Assembly: GCF_045209745.1 (NCBI RefSeq)
Contig: NZ_CP109273.1
Span: 5,270,001 to 5,334,000 of the forward strand
DNA: 64,000 bases
Source of the DNA: Micromonospora sp045209745
GTDB taxonomy: Bacteria > Actinomycetota > Actinomycetes > Mycobacteriales > Micromonosporaceae
Direction of reading: 5' to 3'
Shown here: positions 34,657 through 43,010 of the stretch, one piece after another
Layout: each line of letters begins with the position of its first letter
Position numbering within the stretch: position 1 is the stretch's first letter
Notes under the pieces: generated by a model
Seen by the model: only the letters and a program-made list of their open reading frames with translations
Told to the model about the DNA's origin: nothing
The model's database searches: none
Translations under genes and position numbers: made by a program

Positions 34657-36806
34657 GCCCGGCCGGCCGCCGGCTCGCGTAGCAGTTCCAGCAACCGCAT
34701 CGCGACGCCGGCCAGCGGCGTGCCCGGACCGAAGATGTCCACGGCGCCGGCCGCGCGCAGCGTCTCGTGGTCGGCTGCCGGGACGACGCCGCCGACCACC
34801 ACGAGGATGTCCGGCCGACCCAGCTCGGTGAGCGCCCGGCGCAGCTCAGGCACCAGGGACGCGTGGCCGCCGGCGAGCGAGCTGATCCCGACCACGTGCA
34901 CGTCCGCGTCGACCGCCTGCCGCGCGACCTCGCCCGGAGTCTGGAACAGCGGTCCCACGTCGATGTCGAAGCCGAGGTCGGCGAGCCCGCTGGCGACCAC
35001 CTTCTGGCCCCGGTCGTGACCGTCCTGGCCGGCCTTCGCGACCAGCATCCGCGGCCGCCGACCGGTCGTCTCGGCGAACTCGGTGGTGGCGGCCCGTGCG
35101 GCAGCGACGGCGGCGTCCGAGACGGTCCCGCCCGCATAGACGCCGGAGACCGTTCGGGGCGTGGCGGCGTACCGCCCGAACACCGATTCCAGCCGGGCCG
35201 ACATCTCGCCGACCGTGGCACCGGCTCGGGCCGCCTCGACGGCGCAGAACAGCAGGTTCCCCGGGCCGGCGTCGGCGCCGGCGGGCGTGGTGGCGGCCCG
35301 CGCCAACGCGTCGAGCGCCGACCTGCAGGCGGCCTCGTCGCGGTCCATCCGCAGCCGCGCCAGGCGGTCCTGCTGTGTCCGCCGGACCGCCGCGTTGTCG
35401 ATGCGCAGCACCTCGACGGCCGGCTCCTGCTCGACCCGGTGCACGTTGACGCCCACCACGGGCCGTTGCCCGGAGTCGATCCGCGCCTGTGTCCGGCTGG
35501 CCGCCTCCTCGATGCGCTGCTTGGGCAGTCCCAGCTCGATCGCGCGGGCCATCCCGCCGGCTGCCGCGATCTCGTCGAGGTGGCTGCGGGTCCGGTCGAT
35601 CAGGTCGGCGGTGAGCCGCTCCACGTAGTGGCTGCCGCCCCACGGGTCGACCACCCGGGTGGCGCCGGTCTCGTGACGCAGCACCAGTTGGGTGTCCCGG
35701 GCGATGCGCGCCGAGACGTCGGTCGGCAGCGCGAGCGCCTCGTCGAACGCGTTCGTGTGCAGCGACTGGGTGTGTCCCTGGCCGGCGGCCATGGCCTCGA
35801 TGCAGGTGCGCGCCACATTGTTGTAGACGTCCTGCGCGGTGAGCGACCAGCCGGACGTCTGACAGTGCGCCCGCAGGCTCAGCGCCCGCGGATCGGTCAC
35901 GCCCGCGTCGCGGGCCAGGCCGGCCCAGAGCATCCGCCCGGCCCGCAGCTTGGCGACCTCCATGAAGAAGTCCATGCCGACCGCCCAGAAGAAGGACAGC
36001 TGGCGGGCGACCCGGTTGACGTCCAGCCCCGCGTCCCGTGCGGCCGCAAGATATTCGAGACCGTCGGCCAGCGTGTAGGCCAGCTCCAGATCGGCCGGCG
36101 CGCCCGCCTCATGCATGTGGTAGCCGGAGATCGAGATGGAGTTGAATCGCGGCATCCGGGCCGAGGTGTAGGCGAAGATGTCCGCCACGATCCGCATCGA
36201 GGGCCCAGGCGGATAGATGTAGGTGTTGCGGACGATGAACTCTTTGAGGATGTCGTTCTGGATCGTGCCGGCCAGCTTCTCCGGCGGCACGCCCTGCTCC
36301 TCGGCGGCGACGATGTAGAGCGCGAGGATCGGCAGCACCGCGCCGTTCATGGTCATCGAGACGCTGGTGCGGTCCAGCGGGATGCCTCCGAAGAGCACGC
36401 GCATGTCCAGCAGAGAGTCGATCGCCACCCCGGCCATGCCCACGTCGCCGGCGGCACGCGGGTGGTCCGAGTCGTACCCACGGTGGGTGGGCAGGTCGAA
36501 CGCGACCGACAGGCCGGTCTGCCCGGCAGCGAGATTGCGCCGGTAGAAGGCGTTGGACTCCTCGGCGGTGGAGAACCCGGCGTACTGCCGGATGGTCCAC
36601 GGCTGCGTGGTGTACATCGTCGGGTAGGGACCGCGCCGGTACGGCGGCTCGCCCGGCAGCCCGCGCAGATCGAGGCCGGCGACCTCCGCGGCGGTGTAGT
36701 GCCCGGCCACCAGGATGCCTTCCGGGGTCTCGGCCGGTGGGCCGGCGACCGCGGAGGCACCGGCGTCCGGCTCGCCGAGGTCGATCCGGGTGAAGTCGGG
36801 GATCAC
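34650..36806 (-). CDS. mutB: Methylmalonyl-CoA mutase large subunit
   Basis: This is a 718-residue catalytic subunit. The TIM-barrel part (about 50-560) contains TMYTTQPWTIRQYAGFST and the family segments SLHTNAFDEALALPT and DPWGGSHYVE. The C-terminal cobalamin-binding domain has DGHDRG and SSLAGGH, so B12 binding is intact. It interconverts succinyl-CoA and methylmalonyl-CoA. The GTG start at 36806 overlaps the small-subunit stop by 4 nt; the open frame continues upstream only as a shadow of the small-subunit gene. In this setting it can supply extender units for the YASH-type AT of the first PKS. Confidence 0.95.
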   Translation of the reverse strand: MIPDFTRIDLGEPDAGASAVAGPPAETPEGILVAGHYTAAEVAGLDLRGLPGEPPYRRGPYPTMYTTQPWTIRQYAGFSTAEESNAFYRRNLAAGQTGLSVAFDLPTHRGYDSDHPRAAGDVGMAGVAIDSLLDMRVLFGGIPLDRTSVSMTMNGAVLPILALYIVAAEEQGVPPEKLAGTIQNDILKEFIVRNTYIYPPGPSMRIVADIFAYTSARMPRFNSISISGYHMHEAGAPADLELAYTLADGLEYLAAARDAGLDVNRVARQLSFFWAVGMDFFMEVAKLRAGRMLWAGLARDAGVTDPRALSLRAHCQTSGWSLTAQDVYNNVARTCIEAMAAGQGHTQSLHTNAFDEALALPTDVSARIARDTQLVLRHETGATRVVDPWGGSHYVERLTADLIDRTRSHLDEIAAAGGMARAIELGLPKQRIEEAASRTQARIDSGQRPVVGVNVHRVEQEPAVEVLRIDNAAVRRTQQDRLARLRMDRDEAACRSALDALARAATTPAGADAGPGNLLFCAVEAARAGATVGEMSARLESVFGRYAATPRTVSGVYAGGTVSDAAVAAARAATTEFAETTGRRPRMLVAKAGQDGHDRGQKVVASGLADLGFDIDVGPLFQTPGEVARQAVDADVHVVGISSLAGGHASLVPELRRALTELGRPDILVVVGGVVPAADHETLRAAGAVDIFGPGTPLAGVAMRLLELLREPAAGRAW

Positions 36807-38440
36807 TGTGCCGCTCCCAAGTCGTCGAGGAGGCCGTCGAGTCCGGCGACAACGTCCTGCCCTTGCCGGAAAGGGCCGTCGGCGAAGGTCCGGATCCTCC
36901 GGACGCCGATCGCGCGCAACCGGTCGACGGCCGAGCGGATGGCCTCGTCGCCGACGCTGCCCGTCCCGCACAGCAGAGCGACCGGCGCCGGCCCGGCGGG
37001 CCACCCGGGCACACCGGTCAGGCCGCCGGCGGCGAGCACCTGCCCGGCGAGGCCGGCGTCCGAGCTCGCGGTCGCCGAGTCGAGCAGGACCAGCGGGATC
37101 TTCGGTGAGCCGGCCGCCTCGGCCCGGTCGCGGACCCGCTCGAAGTCTGCCGCGTGGCGATGGCCGGCGGGGGCCGCCGCGCTGCGGGGCCGCTCCTCGT
37201 CGAGCGCGACGTACCGGTTGACCCCGACGATCGTGCGGCTCAACTGGCGTACCTGCTGCCGGCGTTGCTCCGCGGTGGCCGCCAGGCGCTCGGTCAGCAT
37301 GCCGTCGGCCAGCGAGGCGACCGGGCCGCCGTTGCTCTCCAGCTTCTGGAACCAGTCCCACCCGGCGGCGGCGAGGTCGCGGGTCAGCCGTTCCGCGTAC
37401 CAGGACCCGGCTGCCGGATCGTGCACCCGGGCGGCCTGCGCCTCCAGCCGCAGGATCGCCTGGGTGGTACGGGTGAGCCGCTGCGCCTGCGCACCGGACC
37501 GGCCCAGGCAGGCGTCGAACGGCCGGACGGTGAGCGCGTCGGCGCCGCCGGCGACCGCGGCGAACGCGGCTACCGTCGTCCGGACGAGGTTGTTCCACGG
37601 TGCCCGGGCGGTCATCATCGCCCGTGAGGTGACGGCGTGCTGCCACTGTCGGGCCGGCGCCACCCCGCAGACCGCGCCGACGCGTGCCCACAGCAGCCGG
37701 GCGGCGCGCAGCTTGGCGATCTCGACGAACTGGTCCGCGCCCACCGCGTACCGGAACTCGATCTGCTCGAACGCCGCCTGCACCGGCAGGCCGCCCTCGG
37801 TGAGCGCCCGCAGGTAGGCGACCCCGGTGGCGAGCGCCGAACCCAACTCGTCGGCCTCCCCGCCGCCCACGTCGTGGAACGCCGTGCCGTCCACGACGAT
37901 CGACCGCAGGCCCGGCCGGTTCGCGCACCGGCCGGCGAGCGCGGCGAGCATGGCCAGGTCGGGCGTGCCGCCCTGGCGCACGGCCAGGCCGATCGGGTCG
38001 GCGCCGAGGTTTCCGCGCACCGGTTCCGGCTGGGTGAGCAGCGCCTCCGCTGCCTCCGCGTTGCGCTCGCCGGCCTCCAGCACGATGGCGGTGCCGGCGG
38101 CCCGCAGGGTGGGCAGGATCGCGCGCAGCACCGCCGGCTCCGGCGACTCGAGCCAGACCGACGTGACGCCGGCCGCGATGTCGGCGGCGAGGGCCTCGCC
38201 CAGATCCGGATCGGTGGCGTCGTGGTGGGGCCGCACGTCCCAGCCGCCCGGCGTCGGCGGCGTGCCCAACGCGGGGGCGGGCGGCCCGGCCAGGTGCAGC
38301 GGCGCGATGGTGGTGCCGTTGTCGGTCGTGGTGGCGAGGAGCCGGTCGACGTCCTCGGGGGCGTGCTGCGGCCCGGCCCGGCCGGCCTTCTGCAGGACCG
38401 CCAGGGCCATCGTCCGCCAATGGTCCAGGTCATCGGTCAT
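36803..38440 (-). CDS. mutA: Methylmalonyl-CoA mutase small subunit
   Basis: This is a 545-residue subunit that pairs with MutB. It keeps the barrel pattern (FRYAVGADQFVEIAKLRAARLLW, residues of the pattern given in part: FVEIAKLRAARLLW) but lacks the DxHxxG cobalamin motif, as expected for the small subunit. I chose the ATG at 38440, which has GAGGAG 8 nt upstream, rather than the GTG at 38476. It is the first gene of the leftward operon mutA-mutB-meaB-kinase, behind SARP-type repeats. Housekeeping mutases are common in actinomycetes, so a second copy elsewhere in the genome would support a dedicated pathway role for this one. Confidence 0.93.
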   Translation of the reverse strand: MTDDLDHWRTMALAVLQKAGRAGPQHAPEDVDRLLATTTDNGTTIAPLHLAGPPAPALGTPPTPGGWDVRPHHDATDPDLGEALAADIAAGVTSVWLESPEPAVLRAILPTLRAAGTAIVLEAGERNAEAAEALLTQPEPVRGNLGADPIGLAVRQGGTPDLAMLAALAGRCANRPGLRSIVVDGTAFHDVGGGEADELGSALATGVAYLRALTEGGLPVQAAFEQIEFRYAVGADQFVEIAKLRAARLLWARVGAVCGVAPARQWQHAVTSRAMMTARAPWNNLVRTTVAAFAAVAGGADALTVRPFDACLGRSGAQAQRLTRTTQAILRLEAQAARVHDPAAGSWYAERLTRDLAAAGWDWFQKLESNGGPVASLADGMLTERLAATAEQRRQQVRQLSRTIVGVNRYVALDEERPRSAAAPAGHRHAADFERVRDRAEAAGSPKIPLVLLDSATASSDAGLAGQVLAAGGLTGVPGWPAGPAPVALLCGTGSVGDEAIRSAVDRLRAIGVRRIRTFADGPFRQGQDVVAGLDGLLDDLGAAQ

Positions 38441-38471
38441 CGGGTGCTCCTCGTCGGGATGGTCCGCACCG

Positions 38472-38503
38472 ACCATGGCGGGCGGCGCTCGACTCCGGCT
38501 TGA
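38472..38503 (-). promoter_or_regulatory. Probable SARP-activated promoter of the mutase operon
   Basis: On the minus strand TCAAGCC (from 38503) and TCGAGCG (from 38492) repeat with an 11-bp pitch. Exactly 8 bp later is CATGGT (38477-38472), a -10-like hexamer. The leader to the mutA ATG would be about 25 nt. Confidence 0.6.
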
Positions 38504-38524
38504 GCGGCTCGGCCGCAGTGGCGC

Positions 38525-38545
38525 TCAAGCGCTGGACCGTACGGT
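38525..38545 (+). promoter_or_regulatory. Probable SARP-activated promoter of the PPTase gene
   Basis: TCAAGCG (38525-38531) is followed after 8 bp by TACGGT (38540-38545), the same -10 as at the KS-ACP promoter. Only one clear heptamer is present in this direction. Confidence 0.5.
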
Positions 38546-38564
38546 CGGTGGCGTGCCGCACACG

Positions 38565-39248
38565 ATGACCGCAGACCTGTTCCCGGCCGGCGTCGTCGCC
38601 GTCGAGGCGTTCGACGACGCCGAGCCGGCGCCGCTCTTCCCCGAGGAAGAGCGGCTCATCGCCGGGGCCGGCTCGAAGCGCCGCACCGAGTTCGCCACCG
38701 CCCGCCGCTGTGCCCGGGAGGCCCTGGCGGGTCTCGGCTGCCCGCCCGCCCCGGTGCTGCCCGGTGAGGGGGGCGCCCCGACCTGGCCAGCCGGTGTGGT
38801 CGGCAGCATCACGCACTGCGTCGGCTACCGGCTGGTCGCTGTCGCACCGGCCTCGACACTGTGGACGCTGGGCGTGGACGCCGAGCCGAACGAGCCGCTG
38901 CCGCCGGGCCTGCTCGGCTGCGTCGCCTCCGCACCGGAGCGCGTCGCCGTCACCGCCCTGCTGGCCTCCGACCCGTCCGTCCGCTGGGACCGGCTGCTGT
39001 TCTGCGCCAAGGAGGCGGTCTACAAGGTCTGGTTCCCGCTGACCCGGCAACCGCTGGACTTCACCGGGGCGGTCGTCACCATCGACGCGGCCGGCCGGAC
39101 CTTCGACGCCCGCCTCACGGTGCCCGGCCCACGGCTGGACGGCCGCGAGGTGACCGGGTTCACCGGCCGCTGGCTGGCCCACCGGGGCCTGCTCGTCGCG
39201 GCTCTGGCCACCCTGGTCCGCGACCCGGCGACGACCCGGGCCGGCTGA
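38565..39248 (+). CDS. Sfp-type 4'-phosphopantetheinyl transferase
   Basis: This 227-residue enzyme moves the phosphopantetheine arm of CoA onto ACP and PCP serines. The motifs are GVDAEPNEPLP (magnesium-binding acidic residues) and FCAKEAVYKVW; the early GSITHC segment is also typical. I chose the ATG at 38565 because relatives begin close to this LFPAGVVAVEAF segment. A GTG at 38553 would coincide with the predicted transcript start and could give a leaderless form. The gene is divergent from the mutase operon and probably shares SARP control. It is the only such enzyme in the window, so it can serve all carrier domains here. Confidence 0.92.
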   Translation: MTADLFPAGVVAVEAFDDAEPAPLFPEEERLIAGAGSKRRTEFATARRCAREALAGLGCPPAPVLPGEGGAPTWPAGVVGSITHCVGYRLVAVAPASTLWTLGVDAEPNEPLPPGLLGCVASAPERVAVTALLASDPSVRWDRLLFCAKEAVYKVWFPLTRQPLDFTGAVVTIDAAGRTFDARLTVPGPRLDGREVTGFTGRWLAHRGLLVAALATLVRDPATTRAG

Positions 39249-39380
39249 GCCGAGCGGTGGTGCGCGACCGGGCGCTCCGCCGGCCGGCCGGCGCTGCCCG
39301 GCGACGCGGAGCCGGGACCTGGAGCGCTACCTCCGGTTCGGGATCGACCTGATCGTGGCCGGGTTGAGGCGTACGCGGCG

Positions 39381-40064
39381 TCAGGCGGTAAGGCCAGCCA
39401 GCGTGGCGGCCTTACCCAGCTGGAAGGCGAAGAAGCCGCGCCGGTCCCGGTCGACCGAGTTGGTGAGCTGGCCGAAGAGCTCGGCGTTGACCGCGCCGCA
39501 GAGCATGAAGAACATCGCCGCGCTGTCGGCGACGAGCCGCGGCGGCATGTCGTCGCCGAGCCGGGCCGCGACGGCGGCCAGTTCCTCGGCGTACTCGCCG
39601 GTGAGCGGCTCGCCGAGCTCCAGGAGCCCGGCCCGCAGCGCCTCCTTGAGCACCCGCCCGATCAGCAGGATGACCCGGACGCCGGGCCCGATGGTGTCCT
39701 CCGGCGCGCGGTAGCCGGGCACCGGGCTGCCGTAGATCAGCGCCCACTCGTGCGGCGCCGCCAGGGCCCAGTCGCGGACGGCGTGCCCGACGGCGAGCCA
39801 GCGCTCCAGCCCCGGCTCGGCCTTCTCGGCGGCGCTCTCGGCGCTCTCGCCAAGCGCGTCGTACGCGTCGATGATCAGCGCGGTGAGCAGGTCGTCGCGG
39901 CTGGGGAAGTAGCGGTAGACGGCGGACGACGCCATGCCCATGTCCCGGGCGACGGCGCGCAGCGACAGGTTGGAGCCTTCGGCGGCCAGGTGGCGCCAGG
40001 CCACCGCCTTGAGCTCCTTGACCATTTCGGCCCGGACCCGGGCGCGGACCCCCGACGCCTTCAT
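39381..40064 (-). CDS. TetR-family transcriptional regulator
   Basis: This 227-residue regulator has an N-terminal helix-turn-helix (about 10-55: LSLRAVARDMGMASSAVYRYF) and a helical ligand domain ending with LCGAVNAELFGQ. The ATG at 40064 is the homology-supported start; the frame runs further upstream without meaning. A 13-bp inverted repeat about 25 bp upstream is a good autoregulatory operator. It lies between the PPTase and the terpene/P450 unit and could control either itself or those genes; the effector is unknown. Confidence 0.9.
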   Translation of the reverse strand: MKASGVRARVRAEMVKELKAVAWRHLAAEGSNLSLRAVARDMGMASSAVYRYFPSRDDLLTALIIDAYDALGESAESAAEKAEPGLERWLAVGHAVRDWALAAPHEWALIYGSPVPGYRAPEDTIGPGVRVILLIGRVLKEALRAGLLELGEPLTGEYAEELAAVAARLGDDMPPRLVADSAAMFFMLCGAVNAELFGQLTNSVDRDRRGFFAFQLGKAATLAGLTA

Positions 40065-40086
40065 AGTGATCGACCGTAGCACATCG

Positions 40087-40099
40087 AGAGCACTGCTCT
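40087..40099. promoter_or_regulatory. Candidate TetR operator
   Basis: AGAGCA-C-TGCTCT is a perfect inverted repeat with a single central base. It ends about 23 bp before the TetR start codon, where autoregulatory operators usually lie. Confidence 0.55.
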
Positions 40100-40128
40100 G
40101 ATTCGGAGCGCTCGACCTTGACTGGGGT

Positions 40129-40154
40129 CCATGTCCGAGGATCCTCGGACATGG
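40129..40154. repeat. 26-bp perfect palindrome between TetR and P450 genes
   Basis: The half-site is CCATGTCCGAGGA and the two halves abut with no loop. It lies 70 bp past the stop of the leftward P450 gene and 65 bp upstream of the TetR start. It could be the terminator of the terpene operon or an operator. The lack of a loop and of a T-tract leaves both open. Confidence 0.55.
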
Positions 40155-40224
40155 CTGACGCCAACGGATCGGCGGTTCGGTGATCGGCGTGGGGCAGTCC
40201 TGGTGCGGGGCATCCTGAGACGCG

Positions 40225-41574
40225 TCATCGCTCACCAACCAGAGTCTCGAGGGACGGGCGTGGCTCCGGCGTCATCAGCACTCTGGTGGTGCCCAGCGAG
40301 GCGCGGGCCACCGGGCGGACGACCGTTCCTGGCACCGGCCGGAGTTGGAACCGGGAGGCGACGGAAGCGACCGTGAGCACGAGTTCGGTCAACGCGACCT
40401 CCTCGCCGATGCACTTGCGGTTGCCGGCCCCGAACGGCAGCAGTGCCGCCCGGGCGGCCGGCGACGGTGTACGCCACCGGTCCGGATCGAAGCGCAGCGG
40501 ATCCGGGAAGACGTCCGGGTCGTGGTGCCGTTGGTAAGGGCTGAAGAGCACCGTCGCGCCCCGGGGCACCGGATGGCCGGCAAGTTTCGTGTCGCAGGTC
40601 GCCACCCGCGTCAGCAACCAGGCCGGTGGAAAGAGCCGTAGCGCCTCCAGCGCGACGCGCTGCGTCTGCGGCAACGCGGCCAGGTGCGCGGGCTGCGCCG
40701 GGCCGCCGGCGAGCACGTCGTCCACCTCGGTGTGCACCGCCCGCTCCACCTCAGGATGGCTGCCCAACAGATGGAATATTGTCGTCAACGCCTGTCCGGG
40801 TGGCTCGGTGCCCCCGATGAGCAGCGTCATGACCTGATCGTGGATTTCCTCGTCGCCGAGCGCGGAGTCGCCGTGCGCCTGGACGAGGATCGACAGGACG
40901 TCGCCGTGATCCTGCCCAGAGTTGCGATACGCCTCGACGGTGCCTTCGATGATCCGGTGCATCGTCGCCCGGGCCCGCTCGAAGCGCCGGTTGACCGGCA
41001 GCGGCAGTTCGTGTGCCCAGGACACCGGGACGATCATTCGCTGGTACACCCCGCGCATGATCACCGGCAGGGCGGCGACGACCTCCGCGACGGCCCGTTC
41101 ATCGAGCTGCGAGCCGAACATCGTACGGGCCGCGCCGCGCAGGGCCAGGGTGTGCATGGTGTGCCCCACGTCCAGGGGGCGGCCCGGGCGCCACCCGGCG
41201 ATCTCCGACTCGACCTGCTCGCTCATCAGGGCGGCGTAGCCGTGGATCCGTTGTGCCGCGAAGGCAGGCTGCACGAGCCGGCGCTGCCGGCGGTGCGTGT
41301 TGAAGTCGGAGCTGACCAGCCCGTCGCCGACGATCAGCCGCGCCTTTGCGAACAGCGGGCCGCCCTTGTCGAAGGTGCGCGGCTCGTGCAGCACCTGGGC
41401 CACCGCCGCGGCGCCGCAGGCCAGGAAGGCTCGCTGTCGGCCGAGCCGCAGGGTCATCACCTCGGCCTGGCCGGTCGTCTCACGCAGGAACGCCAGTGGT
41501 CGACGCCACAGTTGCATGGCGTGGCCGGCCAGCGGCAGCCCGTGTGGAGCCTCGGGCGCCGACGCGCCGATCAT
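40225..41574 (-). CDS. Cytochrome P450 (terpene operon, distal)
   Basis: This P450 has about 449 residues. The heme loop is FGAGNRKCIG with the Cys ligand; the K-helix ExxR is EALR; the meander is FDPDRW. The I-helix reads GGTEPPG, so the usual Thr of the AGx(D/E)T motif is Pro, which may change oxygen activation. The ATG at 41574 overlaps the stop of the upstream P450 gene by 4 nt. The two P450s look alike in several places (both contain EPRTFDKGGPLF) and may be a tandem duplicate. It probably oxidises the product of the terpene synthase in this operon. Confidence 0.92.
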   Translation of the reverse strand: MIGASAPEAPHGLPLAGHAMQLWRRPLAFLRETTGQAEVMTLRLGRQRAFLACGAAAVAQVLHEPRTFDKGGPLFAKARLIVGDGLVSSDFNTHRRQRRLVQPAFAAQRIHGYAALMSEQVESEIAGWRPGRPLDVGHTMHTLALRGAARTMFGSQLDERAVAEVVAALPVIMRGVYQRMIVPVSWAHELPLPVNRRFERARATMHRIIEGTVEAYRNSGQDHGDVLSILVQAHGDSALGDEEIHDQVMTLLIGGTEPPGQALTTIFHLLGSHPEVERAVHTEVDDVLAGGPAQPAHLAALPQTQRVALEALRLFPPAWLLTRVATCDTKLAGHPVPRGATVLFSPYQRHHDPDVFPDPLRFDPDRWRTPSPAARAALLPFGAGNRKCIGEEVALTELVLTVASVASRFQLRPVPGTVVRPVARASLGTTRVLMTPEPRPSLETLVGER

Positions 41575-43010
41575 GACTGTCCGGCGTGGAACGGGCAGCC
41601 GGTCGAACCGGGCATCCCGTCGTCGGGTGCCGCCGGCCGTGTTGCCCGTATCGGGCGCTGGGTCAGGGTCATCGGCATCGGCCCCGGGCCGAGCGTGGCT
41701 TCGGGTAGGCGCCTGCGTGGGGCACCCGACGTCATCCGTATCGACCAACGGCTGGCGATGGTGGCGACCAGTAGTCTCGCCTCGTTGAGCGCGAACTGGT
41801 CCCCGATGCACTTGCGGTTGCCCATGATGAAGGGCTGCATCGCGTTCTGGGTGACCGAGTCAGCCCGCTCGGGCAGCCAGCGGTCGGGGTCGAAGCGCTC
41901 CGGATCGGTGAACAGCTCCGGATTGTGGTGCAACAGGTACGGGCTGAGCAGAATGATGCTGCCCTGGGGCAGGGGGTGCCCGCCGAGTTCGGTGTCCCGA
42001 GTCGTCGTCCTGGTCAGGAGCCAGACCGGCGGCCGGAGGCGAAGCGTCTCGCGCAGGACCCGGTCCAGGTAGGTCAGCTTCGGGATGTCCTCGAACGCCG
42101 GCGACCGGCCACCCAGCACCTCGTCGACCTCCGCCTGGAGCCCTCGCTCCACCTCGGGGTGCTCGCTGATCAGTAGCAGCGCCGAACTGATGGCGTTGGC
42201 GGTGGTCTCCATGCCGCCCGCCAGCAGGGTCATCACCTGCTGGTGGACCTCGAACTCGGACATCGGCTGACCGGTATCCGGGTCGACCGAGTTGATCAGG
42301 ATGGACATGAGGTCGCCGTGGTCGACGCCGGACTCCCGGTATTGCCCGATGGTCTCCTCGACGACATCGCGCATCCGCTGGTGGGCCAGCTCGAACTGAC
42401 GGTTCTCGCGGGTCGGCAGCTTCTCGAGCAGAGCCGTCGGGGCGACCATCCGCTTGTACACACCGCGGTTGATGATCGGCATGCACTCCTGGACCTCGTC
42501 CGCGGCGTGGTTGCTCACCGGGTTGGTGAACATGGTTCGCGCGGCGATCCGCAGCGTCACCCGGTGCATCTCGTCGCGGATGTCCACCTGCTGCCCATCA
42601 CGCCAGCCCGCGAGCAGCGTGTCGATCTCGTCCCGCATGACCTCCGCGTACCCGGGCATCCGCGTGCGATGGAAGCCCGGCTGCATCATTCGCCGTTGCC
42701 GGCGGTGCGGCTCCCACGTGGCCGCGAACAACCCCTGGCCGACCAGTTCGTCGGCCTTGTCGAACAGCGGCCCACCCTTGTCGAAGGTCCGGGGCTCACG
42801 GAGCACGCGCTGGATCAGGTCCGGGCTGCACACCAGCACGGCTGGGCGTCGGCCCAGCCGCACTTCGACGAGGTCGCCGTAGCAGGGAAGTTCGGTGAGG
42901 AACTGCTGCGGCCGGCGGGCCAGCGGAATCGCGTGACCGAGCAGCGGCAACGCGTTGGGCGCTACGGCATAGCGCGCGGTGCGCGCCGGACCGGACGAGG
43001 TGATGCTCAC
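41571..43010 (-). CDS. Cytochrome P450 (terpene operon, proximal)
   Basis: This P450 has about 479 residues. The heme loop is FIMGNRKCIG; the I-helix AGGMETTANA keeps the Thr; the K-helix has ETLR. It starts at a GTG (43010) that overlaps the terpene synthase stop by 4 nt, with AAGGGAG upstream. The C-terminal tail after the heme domain is rich in Pro and Arg. Position between a terpene synthase and a second P450 points to terpene tailoring. Confidence 0.92.
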   Translation of the reverse strand: MSITSSGPARTARYAVAPNALPLLGHAIPLARRPQQFLTELPCYGDLVEVRLGRRPAVLVCSPDLIQRVLREPRTFDKGGPLFDKADELVGQGLFAATWEPHRRQRRMMQPGFHRTRMPGYAEVMRDEIDTLLAGWRDGQQVDIRDEMHRVTLRIAARTMFTNPVSNHAADEVQECMPIINRGVYKRMVAPTALLEKLPTRENRQFELAHQRMRDVVEETIGQYRESGVDHGDLMSILINSVDPDTGQPMSEFEVHQQVMTLLAGGMETTANAISSALLLISEHPEVERGLQAEVDEVLGGRSPAFEDIPKLTYLDRVLRETLRLRPPVWLLTRTTTRDTELGGHPLPQGSIILLSPYLLHHNPELFTDPERFDPDRWLPERADSVTQNAMQPFIMGNRKCIGDQFALNEARLLVATIASRWSIRMTSGAPRRRLPEATLGPGPMPMTLTQRPIRATRPAAPDDGMPGSTGCPFHAGQS

